Source: Woeseiaceae bacterium (GTDB taxonomy: Bacteria > Pseudomonadota > Gammaproteobacteria > Steroidobacterales > Woeseiaceae). From it: a stretch of DNA of 6,252 nt. The notes under the pieces are model-generated. The model ran no database searches and was not told where the DNA came from. It saw only the letters and a list, made by a program, of their open reading frames with translations. The translations under genes and the position numbers were made by a program. Position 1 is the first letter of the stretch. The number at the start of each line of letters is the position of its first letter. This document shows, piece by piece, positions 1-5,030 of the stretch. The DNA lies in assembly GCA_022615525.1 (NCBI GenBank), contig JAKEGN010000294.1, positions 1 through 6,252 on the forward strand, written 5' to 3'.

Positions 1-95
1 AAAAAGGTGCCGGATTAAAAAAGGTGCCGGATTTATTTATCAAAGGAAATTGAATCCGGCACCATGTCCGGATAAATAAATCCGGCACCTTTTTT
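1..95. repeat. Nested palindromic repeat cluster, possible REP/RAYT-type element edge
   Basis: The core GGTGCCGGATT occurs twice in direct orientation (6-16 and 23-33) and twice in inverted orientation (53-63, and 79-89 as AATCCGGCACC). Positions 17-40 and 72-95 form a perfect 24-bp inverted repeat: A-tract, GGTGCCGG, then ATTTATTTAT, with the reverse complement on the other side of a 31-bp spacer. The inner copy at 53-63 could pair with 23-33 instead, so two alternative hairpins exist. Repeats of this build, a short GC-rich core flanked by ATTTATTT and A/T runs, resemble those around IS200-like REP-associated tyrosine transposases in Gammaproteobacteria. That link is from memory and no transposase lies in the window. 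The element may continue to the left of position 1. Confidence 0.75.
17..95 (-). terminator. Possible rho-independent terminator of the PfkB kinase gene, formed by the palindrome
   Basis: On the minus strand, transcription leaving the kinase gene (stop at 122-124) meets the 24-bp inverted repeat within about 30 nt. The distal arm reads GGCACC followed by TTTTTT, so the RNA would form a long hairpin ending in a U-run. The stem is symmetric and could also act on plus-strand transcription. The 31-nt loop is larger than in a typical terminator, and the competing arm at 53-63 complicates folding, so this is an inference from structure only. Confidence 0.35.
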
Positions 96-121
96 CGGCA
101 TTTTTCCCGGCAACTTTTCCA

Positions 122-1099
122 TTACCTGTATCCCGCCAGCGCATTCTTTTCCAGACGCGGACCGACCTGCTGGATGACGCCGGTCGCGCACCAGGTCCCG
201 AGCTTCGCGCATTCCGCCAGCGGCCGGCCGGAGGTCAGGCCGTACAGGAATCCCGCCGTGTAGGCGTCGCCGGCACCGGTCGTGTCGACCACCTTCTGCA
301 CCGGGATCGCTTCCTGCACGATCGTCTCTTTGCCCTGCACGATCACGGAACCTTTGGCCGAGCGTGTCATGACGAACAGGTTGCTGAATTCCCCTAGTGC
401 ATCGTGGACGCCGGCAAAATCCCCAACCTGTAGCAGTGCGATGATCTCGTTCTCGTCGGCAAACACGATATCGACGGATTCCTTCACGGCCTCCAGGAAC
501 TGCTCCCGGTGGCGTTCGACACAGAAAGAATCCGACAATGACAATGCAATGCGCGCACCGGATTTCTTCGCAAGTTGTATGGCCTTTGCCGTCAGCGCCG
601 GGCCTTCGGCGATATCCCAGACATATCCTTCGAGCAGCACGATGTCGGGCGCGCCGACGGTCTTCGCCGTGATGTCGCTCGCGCTCAGTTCCGTGCACGC
701 GCCGAGGTAGGTTTGCATGGTGCGCTGGCCGTCGCCGCTGATCAGCACGAGGCTGCGCGCCGTCGGTGAGCCCCCGCTGGCCGGCGGGATCCGGACGTCG
801 ACGCCGAGCGAGCGCATGTCGTGCACGAAGATCTCGCCGAGCTGATCTGCATTGACCCGGCCGATGTAGGCGGCGCGCCCTCCCAGGTTGGCAAAGCCGG
901 CGATCGTGTTGGCCACGGATCCGCCGGATTTTTCGGTGGCAGGACCCATCATGTCGTAGATCTCCCGCGCCCGCATGCGGTCGATCAGTGTCATCGATCC
1001 GCGGGGCGCCCCGATCTTTTCGAGGAACGCATCGTCGACATGTGCCAGCACGTCAACGATGGCATTGCTGATGCCGAGCAACTGGGTCGATTGGGCCAT
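122..1099 (-). CDS. PfkB-family carbohydrate/nucleoside kinase, adenosine kinase-like
   Basis: A complete 325-residue cytoplasmic kinase of the ribokinase/PfkB family, the usual length for bacterial members. The N-terminal strand GISNAIVDVLAHV (residues 9-21) matches the family's substrate-side start. SGGSVANTIAGFANLGG (58-74) is the conserved sugar/nucleoside-binding stretch, and DTTGAGDAYTAGFLYG (272-287) is PfkB signature 2, with GAGD forming the anion hole and Asp278 the likely catalytic base. At the position of the family's NxxE magnesium motif it reads DENE (215-218), so Asp replaces the usual Asn. The overall look (IVDVLA, GGSVANT, SLSDSFCV at 187-194) fits proteins annotated as adenosine kinase, which make AMP from adenosine and ATP, but the sequence alone cannot exclude ribokinase- or fructokinase-like substrates. 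The ATG start at 1099 has only a weak GGA upstream. The gene stands alone, divergent from the DUF4956 gene and followed by the palindrome at 1-95. Confidence 0.9.
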   Translation of the reverse strand: MAQSTQLLGISNAIVDVLAHVDDAFLEKIGAPRGSMTLIDRMRAREIYDMMGPATEKSGGSVANTIAGFANLGGRAAYIGRVNADQLGEIFVHDMRSLGVDVRIPPASGGSPTARSLVLISGDGQRTMQTYLGACTELSASDITAKTVGAPDIVLLEGYVWDIAEGPALTAKAIQLAKKSGARIALSLSDSFCVERHREQFLEAVKESVDIVFADENEIIALLQVGDFAGVHDALGEFSNLFVMTRSAKGSVIVQGKETIVQEAIPVQKVVDTTGAGDAYTAGFLYGLTSGRPLAECAKLGTWCATGVIQQVGPRLEKNALAGYR

Positions 1100-1120
1100 A
1101 GACTACATTCCGGATCGAAG

Positions 1121-1170
1121 TAGCGGCATAGCCTAGCATTTGTGACGCCGCACCGACTCGCATGCCGCTA
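1121..1170. repeat. 9-bp inverted repeat in the divergent promoter region
   Basis: TAGCGGCAT at 1121-1129 is the exact reverse complement of ATGCCGCTA at 1162-1170, with 41 bp from the start of one arm to the start of the other, close to four helical turns. The right arm overlaps the first bases of the TATAAT box at 1169-1174. The left arm lies just upstream of the kinase gene, next to a weak minus-strand TGCTAGGCT (1130-1138) that could be its extended -10. The arrangement could be two half-sites for a regulator acting on both genes, or it could be chance. No regulator gene is present. Confidence 0.4.
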
Positions 1171-1174
1171 TAAT
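1169..1174 (+). promoter_or_regulatory. Candidate -10 box (TATAAT) of the DUF4956 gene
   Basis: A perfect TATAAT sits in an otherwise GC-rich stretch, 34 bp before the chosen start codon. Transcription would begin around 1181, giving a leader of about 28 nt. I see no good -35 hexamer at 16-18 bp and no TGn extension, so the assignment rests on the -10 match and its position. The box includes the A and T of the ATG at 1173-1175, which argues against that ATG as the start. Confidence 0.5.
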
Positions 1175-1198
1175 GCCGTTCCGGGAAGGGGCCCGCGC

Positions 1199-1204
1199 AG
1201 GTGA
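1199..1204 (+). promoter_or_regulatory. Ribosome binding site fixing the DUF4956 gene start
   Basis: AGGTGA lies 4 nt before the ATG at 1209-1211. It supports this start over the in-frame ATG at 1173, which has no Shine-Dalgarno sequence. Confidence 0.5.
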
Positions 1205-1208
1205 CACT

Positions 1209-1856
1209 ATGAGAAAGTCTGAAAGTTTCCTGATTCCAGTCACGCTGATCAGCCTCTACTACGCATTCTGGCTCGGGCTCGCTGCGGTACTGATTGCTAG
1301 GTTCCCGGTGATCCTGGATTACCTGCCATTGAGCGGCATCAGCAGCCTGGCCGAACACGACACGTCGAGTTTCGAACCCGTCTACTCCACGCTGGAGGAG
1401 ACGGTGTTCTCGGCCAATGTGCCGGTCCGCCTTGCGGTGGCCAGTCTCGGCGCAGCAATACTCATCGTGCCGGTGTCGTGGGTGTACTTCATCACCAGCC
1501 GCAGCAAGGAAATCGATCAGTCCTTCGTGCAGACCATCGTCATATTGCCGATCATCGTCACCGGCATTTCCATGATCGTGCTGAACAGCCTGGCGCTCGC
1601 ATTCAGCCTGGCGGGCATCGTCGCTGCGGTGAGATTTCGCTTTTCGCTGGAGGAGCCGTCACACGCGATGTATATATTCGCGGCAATCAGCATAGGCCTG
1701 GGCTGCGGCATCGGTTCGCTCGGCGTTGCGACGGTAATTTCGATGGCTTTTGTCTATGCGAACCTGATCATCTGGAAGCTGGAGTACGGCAAGGTACTGA
1801 CCGGCCCATTCTTCTCCATGCTGACCCGGCGCAGCCGCATGGATGAAGATCTTTAG
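1209..1856 (+). CDS. DUF4956 family integral membrane protein
   Basis: A 215-residue inner-membrane protein. Hydrophobic segments lie at about 7-30, 72-95, 105-128 and 153-188, the last long enough for one extended or two short helices. After the first segment comes a polar loop of about 40 residues (31-71). The stretch from 127 to 173 carries the DUF4956 hallmark: a small-residue helix (SLALAFSLAGIVAAVRF), a VRFRF motif (141-145), an acidic-Pro link (LEEPS), then YIFAAISIGLGCGIGS (155-170). The C-terminal tail (191-215) is charged and presumably cytoplasmic. The family has no established biochemical function. From memory its members often neighbour VTC-type polyphosphate polymerase and CotH-like genes. 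A CotH-like gene is nearby here (3812-4912, minus) but no VTC gene is visible. The start follows the TATAAT box and AGGTGA site. A MITE-like repeat begins 4 bp after the stop and probably separates this gene from the next. Confidence 0.8.
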   Translation: MRKSESFLIPVTLISLYYAFWLGLAAVLIARFPVILDYLPLSGISSLAEHDTSSFEPVYSTLEETVFSANVPVRLAVASLGAAILIVPVSWVYFITSRSKEIDQSFVQTIVILPIIVTGISMIVLNSLALAFSLAGIVAAVRFRFSLEEPSHAMYIFAAISIGLGCGIGSLGVATVISMAFVYANLIIWKLEYGKVLTGPFFSMLTRRSRMDEDL

Positions 1857-1860
1857 GGTG

Positions 1861-1981
1861 GCTCTGATTAATTCGAAAGTCCCGTCATTGCGAGCGCAGC
1901 GAAGCAATCATGGTCTTTGTATAGTGCGCTTCGTAGATTGCTTCGTCGCTTCGCTCCTCGCAAAGACGAATTAATCAGAGC
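1861..1981. mobile_element. 121-bp MITE-like palindromic element
   Basis: The element is bounded by perfect 15-bp terminal inverted repeats, GCTCTGATTAATTCG (1861-1875) and its reverse complement (1967-1981). Inside is a second, imperfect inverted pair: GTCATTGCGAGCGCAGCG with AAGCAATC (1884-1909) against GATTGCTTCGTCGCTTCG with CTCCTCGCAAAGAC (1936-1967). The right arm is about 6 nt longer. The GTCATTGCGAG...GAAGCAATC core is a palindrome I recognise as widely dispersed in many bacterial genomes. There is no ORF of note and no clear target-site duplication. It fills almost the whole gap between the DUF4956 gene (stop 1856) and the lipoprotein gene (start 2006). The folded RNA could block read-through, and a TATAGT in the loop (1920-1925) is the only promoter-like hexamer I see before the lipoprotein gene. 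Confidence 0.75.
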
Positions 1982-2005
1982 TTCCTGGCCGCAGTCTTTT
2001 TTCGA

Positions 2006-2863
2006 ATGCTCCTCAAGAGAATTCTTGTAATAGCCCTCTTTCTGCTCGCCAGTGGATGCGAGACGGCTGACGAGGCAGAGAGGCAACCTCAGTTGCCGGG
2101 GACCGGCACCGCCATGCAGCAATGGCGACTTCCGGATGCGCTCAGGGAAATCTCCGGGCTGGCGCTCACTCCCGATGGCCGCCTCCTGGCGGTCGCGGAC
2201 GAAAAAGCAGTCATTTACGAACTCAACTACGTCGACGGCAAACTGGTGCGGGCTTTCGCGTTCGAGGAGCCACCGTTGCGCGGCGACTTCGAGGGCATCG
2301 CCTGGCTGAACGATAGGGTTTACCTGGCGACGAGCGACGGTATCCTGTATTCGGCACCCGCGGGCGCCGACGGCGAGCACGTCGAGGCGGCGCGGACGGA
2401 TACCGGTCTCGGGACGCTTTGCGAAATCGAGGGCCTTGCGGAAAATACACGGTATGACCGGCTTTACCTCGTGTGCAAGGAGCGGCGCGACGAGGGCGAT
2501 CCCGAGGACCTGCGTATCTTCGAATGGTCTGTCGGGGAGCAGAAAACGACCCGAAGTATCGCAGTACCCGTTGCCGGGATTCGCCGGCAATTGGGCGGCG
2601 ACGGCTTCCATCCCTCAGGCCTCGTACTGAATCGGGCCAATGGTCATTTCCTGGTCGTTGCCGCAAGGGAGCGCGGGCTGGCCGAACTGGATTCCGACGG
2701 GCTGCTGATCGAGGCGCGCCTCCTCGCGGACGCCGGCCGCCACCGCCAACCCGAGGGCATTGAGTTGACGAGCAGTGGTAAATTACTGCTCGCAGACGAA
2801 GGCGGGGAGGGGAAGGCACGCCTGGCCGTCTATGAGGTGTGGAAGGATGGGGTGTCGCGATGA
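2006..2863 (+). CDS. SdiA-regulated/YjiK-like beta-propeller lipoprotein
   Basis: A 285-residue predicted lipoprotein. A short signal peptide (MLLKRILVIALFLLASGC) ends in a lipobox-like ASGC with Cys18. The next residue is Glu, not Asp, so outer-membrane sorting is likely. After a polar linker (19-36) come repeated propeller-like blades, each opening with S/E-G-L/I: EISGLALTPDG (48-58), DFEGIAWLND (94-103), CEIEGLAEN (139-147), HPSGLVLNRANG (202-213) and QPEGIELTSSG (248-258). VADE (63-66), TSDG (109-112) and LADEGG (262-267) lie at the blade ends. This is the pattern of the SdiA-regulated/YjiK family, whose ligand is unknown; a role in binding or hydrolysing an envelope substrate is only a guess. 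The start is the only plausible one in frame, but it lacks a clear Shine-Dalgarno sequence and lies 24 bp after the MITE-like repeat. The stop overlaps the next gene's start by ATGA, so the two products are probably made together. Confidence 0.75.
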   Translation: MLLKRILVIALFLLASGCETADEAERQPQLPGTGTAMQQWRLPDALREISGLALTPDGRLLAVADEKAVIYELNYVDGKLVRAFAFEEPPLRGDFEGIAWLNDRVYLATSDGILYSAPAGADGEHVEAARTDTGLGTLCEIEGLAENTRYDRLYLVCKERRDEGDPEDLRIFEWSVGEQKTTRSIAVPVAGIRRQLGGDGFHPSGLVLNRANGHFLVVAARERGLAELDSDGLLIEARLLADAGRHRQPEGIELTSSGKLLLADEGGEGKARLAVYEVWKDGVSR

Positions 2864-3855
2864 CTGATGTTCCGCAAATGCAGCACGTGAAGGGCAACTG
2901 CCTGCTGTACGTTCACGGGCGTGACTTCAAGCCCTCCGCGACGTCGCTCATGGACTTCAATGTCGCGGCGCTGGCCGCTGCAATAGCTCGCGACAGGCCC
3001 GAGGCTCTCGATCGTTTCCACACCCTCGACAAGGTGCTTTGTTACTACGGCGACTACAACAACGAGTTTCTGCTGGCAACAGGCAGGCACTACGACGAAG
3101 CGCTGGATATGGGCGATCGGCGCAACGCGCTGCTGAAACTGAAATCACTGGTGAAGACCAAGCACTTCGGCGTCACCCGTTACGATCGCCTGCCGGGCAA
3201 GACGGCCGTGGCGGAATTCGCCGCCGACGTCGCGGCGCCGCTGCTCGGCTCCATCGGCCTGTCCAAAGCATTGATCGCGAAAGTTGCGCCCGATCTTGCC
3301 GAGTACTGGAAGGCCGACGGCGAATTCGCGGCAAAGCTGCGCGCGCGGGTTCGACAGCCGATCATCGAAGCGCTGGATCGCGAGGAGCGCCTGTTGCTGG
3401 TTGCGCATGGCACGGGTTCGATCGTCACCTACGACGTGCTGTGGCAACTCTCGCACGATCCCGAATACGCCGGCCGGTACGCGGAAAGGAAAATTGACAC
3501 ATTTCTGACGATGGGGTCTCCGCTCGGCGACTCGATGGTCCGCCGCCGCCTGCTCGGCGCGAAGTGCAAGGGCCGGATGCGGTTCCCCATCAATATCATG
3601 ACCTGGTACAACATCTCCGCGGAAGACGACTACCTGTGCCATGACAACACGCTGGCCGACGATTTCAAGGTCATGCTGAAGCAACGCCAGGTCAGCAGCA
3701 TACGCGACCATCGGATCTATAACCTGTCCGTGCGCTACGGCAAGTCGAATCCGCACAGTTCGGTGGGCTATCTCATGCACCCGAGGACGGCGCAGATCGT
3801 GGCGGACTGGTTCAACGGCGAGCCGCCGCCTCCGGATCCTGTAAGCATTCTCTGA
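2860..3855 (+). CDS. Alpha/beta-hydrolase-fold protein with Gly at the nucleophile elbow
   Basis: A 331-residue protein without signal peptide or membrane segment, so presumably cytoplasmic. CLLYVHGRDF (14-23) fits the first core strand with an oxyanion-hole HG. LLLVAHGTGSIVTYDVLW (178-195) fits the nucleophile strand-turn-helix of lipase-like hydrolases, but the expected AHSxG reads AHGTG, with Gly184 (codon GGC) where the catalytic Ser should be. FLTMGSPLG (215-223) is the usual next core strand. WYNISAEDDYLCHD (249-262) and YGKSNPHSSVGYL (293-305) are the likely acid and His regions. His299 and Asp256/257 are candidates. The surroundings are well formed, so this looks like a distinct subfamily rather than a decayed gene; I faintly recall HGTG in related fungal proteins but cannot verify it. 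ATG at 2860 overlaps the upstream TGA (ATGA), implying translational coupling to the lipoprotein. Its 3' end overlaps the opposing gene by 44 bp. Substrate unknown. Confidence 0.75.
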   Translation: MTDVPQMQHVKGNCLLYVHGRDFKPSATSLMDFNVAALAAAIARDRPEALDRFHTLDKVLCYYGDYNNEFLLATGRHYDEALDMGDRRNALLKLKSLVKTKHFGVTRYDRLPGKTAVAEFAADVAAPLLGSIGLSKALIAKVAPDLAEYWKADGEFAAKLRARVRQPIIEALDREERLLLVAHGTGSIVTYDVLWQLSHDPEYAGRYAERKIDTFLTMGSPLGDSMVRRRLLGAKCKGRMRFPINIMTWYNISAEDDYLCHDNTLADDFKVMLKQRQVSSIRDHRIYNLSVRYGKSNPHSSVGYLMHPRTAQIVADWFNGEPPPPDPVSIL

Positions 3856-4912
3856 CCAGGTATTTCTCAATACCGGCGTCGTCGGACAGCCGCTCATAGA
3901 ACTTGTCGACAAAGCGCAATGCCGACTTCCGCGACCCTTCGAGCAGCCCTTCCTGGGCCTCGATCAGCGCCTCTATGGCCGGACGCTTCTCCATCATGGT
4001 GCTGACTGCGACGGGCAGCGGTTCATTGTGCATGCAATAGCCGAGGTACAGCCGCTGTGTCACTTTCTTGATCCTGTACTTCGGATTCGGCGAGGCATAC
4101 GGCGCGTCGACGAGACCGGACAGGTCGAAGTCGTAGGGTATGGGTATCAGCCTGGAGCCCGGCTTGCTCGCAAGGATTACGTTGTGGCAACAGAACTCGT
4201 CCCGGGCACCACGAAGGGGTGAGAAATCGGTATTGCCGATCAGGTACTCAAATACAGCGACCAGGGCCGTTTGCTGCGGGTCGAGCTGTTCCGGAGTCGT
4301 CGACGGGATGGCAGCGAACTGCATGTCGATACGCCGAAACAGCGCCTCCTCGTCCTCGATCAGAATGCCGTACTTCGTGCGAGTCTTGTTGTCGAGCTCG
4401 GTATTGATGTAGTCGATGTGCAGCAAACGCACGCGGAAGCTCAGGTCGGTCAGCTCGTTCAGGATGCGGTACGCCAGGTATTCCAGCAAGACGCTTTGCT
4501 CGTAGGAGCGGCGGGAATCGTCGCAATGGGTGACCAGTTTCAGTTTGTCCTGCCCGTCGAGCAGCGTGTCGCGAACCTTCTTCCTCGGGAAATCGAGCCG
4601 CAGCGGTGCAAACTCGCAGTTCTCTTCCCTGCGGCGATAGTTGCCGCGCGCGCGGATCTTCAGCTCCAGCGTCTCCTTGGTCCCCGACTCGGTCGTGACA
4701 TGGAAGAGTCCATCGACATACTCGCCACTTTCGCGATCGCGCATCAGGGTTGTGAACGGCGCTTCTATTTGTACGCGCAGGACGTCGTTGTTTTCGAAGA
4801 GCGGCCGCGCCTTCGCGCCCTCCCCGGCGGCATCGGCCGACGTTGGCGCCGCGGCGACAGCGATCGCGGCAGCCAATGCAATGAGACCTGGGAATTGAAA
4901 TCCGAACTTCAT
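3812..4912 (-). CDS. Exported conserved protein with CotH-kinase-like motifs
   Basis: A 366-residue protein with a Sec signal peptide: hydrophobic run 8-22, probable cleavage after ADA (26-28). It is predicted periplasmic. The mature part follows the layout of CotH-type atypical kinases: RARGNYRRR (87-95) then FAPLRLDFPRKK (101-112), like the CotH RGN...K.P...KF region; GQDKLKLVTHC (120-130); a helix with LLEYLAYRILNEL (142-154); FRVRLLHIDY (159-168) and GILIEDEEAL (182-191), like the 'rpv.lyiN...Glyvl.E' region; LIGNTDFS (224-231), HNVIL (243-247) and IPIPYDFDLSG (256-266), the likely catalytic/metal residues (Asp229, Asn244, Asp261, Asp263). Known CotH proteins phosphorylate proteins, but similarity here is motif-level, and many homologues are probably called hypothetical. 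ATG at 4912 is preceded by GGAGG 9 nt upstream. It is divergent from the phosphatase gene and overlaps the hydrolase gene tail-to-tail by 44 bp. Confidence 0.7.
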   Translation of the reverse strand: MKFGFQFPGLIALAAAIAVAAAPTSADAAGEGAKARPLFENNDVLRVQIEAPFTTLMRDRESGEYVDGLFHVTTESGTKETLELKIRARGNYRRREENCEFAPLRLDFPRKKVRDTLLDGQDKLKLVTHCDDSRRSYEQSVLLEYLAYRILNELTDLSFRVRLLHIDYINTELDNKTRTKYGILIEDEEALFRRIDMQFAAIPSTTPEQLDPQQTALVAVFEYLIGNTDFSPLRGARDEFCCHNVILASKPGSRLIPIPYDFDLSGLVDAPYASPNPKYRIKKVTQRLYLGYCMHNEPLPVAVSTMMEKRPAIEALIEAQEGLLEGSRKSALRFVDKFYERLSDDAGIEKYLVRECLQDPEAAARR

Positions 4913-4921
4913 GAGCGAGAG

Positions 4922-4926
4922 CCTCC
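4922..4926 (-). promoter_or_regulatory. Strong ribosome binding site of the CotH-like gene
   Basis: The minus strand reads GGAGG, separated by 9 nt from the ATG at 4912-4910. It is the strongest Shine-Dalgarno sequence in the window and fixes the start that gives a complete signal peptide. Confidence 0.7.
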
Positions 4927-4939
4927 ATCGCGCGGCCGA

Positions 4940-4948
4940 ATTCTAGCA
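4940..4948 (-). promoter_or_regulatory. Extended -10 promoter of the CotH-like gene
   Basis: The minus strand reads TGCTAGAAT, a TGn extension joined to a TAGAAT box. It lies about 28 bp before the start codon, so the leader would be about 20 nt and still contain the GGAGG site. No good -35 is visible, which is acceptable for an extended -10 promoter. Confidence 0.5.
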
Positions 4949-4972
4949 CGAGGGCCTTGGCACTCAGCGCCG

Positions 4973-5002
4973 CTGCCAATGCCGCAGCATGTCGTCTAGA
5001 AT
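4973..5002 (+). promoter_or_regulatory. Candidate promoter of the metallophosphatase gene
   Basis: CTGCCA (4973-4978, four of six matches to TTGACA) and TAGAAT (4997-5002) are 18 bp apart. Transcription would start near 5010, about 21 nt before the GTG start at 5031. The CTAGAAT heptamer (4996-5002) mirrors the one on the other strand (4940-4946), giving a divergent promoter pair in the 118-bp gap. Confidence 0.4.
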
Positions 5003-5020
5003 GGGTACTGCCGATCGGCC

Positions 5021-5024
5021 GGAG
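5021..5024 (+). promoter_or_regulatory. Ribosome binding site selecting the GTG start at 5031
   Basis: GGAG lies 6 nt before GTG 5031-5033. The in-frame ATGs at 4989 and 5001 have no such site, and 5001 overlaps the candidate -10 box. Confidence 0.5.
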
Positions 5025-5030
5025 ACTGCA

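Noticed and set aside
1..63. Possible CRISPR-like array at the left edge
   Set aside because: The repeated units are inverted as well as direct, are unevenly spaced, and have no unique spacers of uniform length.
1173..1208. Upstream ATG at 1173 as start of the DUF4956 gene
   Set aside because: This ATG overlaps the TATAAT box, lacks a Shine-Dalgarno sequence and adds only a non-conserved polar stretch. ATG 1209 has AGGTGA in front.
1861..1981. A structured small RNA or riboswitch ahead of the lipoprotein gene
   Set aside because: The symmetry is fully explained by a mobile palindromic repeat of a common type; no riboswitch consensus is visible.
1868..2611. A 247-codon minus-strand reading frame spanning the MITE-like repeat and half of the lipoprotein gene
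   Set aside because: It runs through the palindromic repeat and opposite the propeller coding sequence, and shows no domain.
2839..2859. GTG at 2839 as start of the hydrolase gene
   Set aside because: It would add only seven residues within the upstream gene; the ATGA overlap at 2860 is the more typical coupled start.
3145..3912. A 255-codon minus-strand reading frame under the hydrolase gene
   Set aside because: It lies opposite a clear alpha/beta-hydrolase-fold gene and shows no family motif, so it is a shadow.
4271..4999. A 242-codon plus-strand reading frame opposite the CotH-like gene
   Set aside because: It is antisense to a gene with a signal peptide, strong ribosome binding site and conserved motifs, and its product shows no recognisable domain. 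It is a by-product of GC-rich coding.
4989..5030. ATG at 4989 or 5001 as start of the metallophosphatase gene
   Set aside because: Neither has a ribosome binding site, both put extra acidic residues before the signal peptide, and 5001 sits in the candidate -10 box. GTG 5031 has GGAG at 6 nt.
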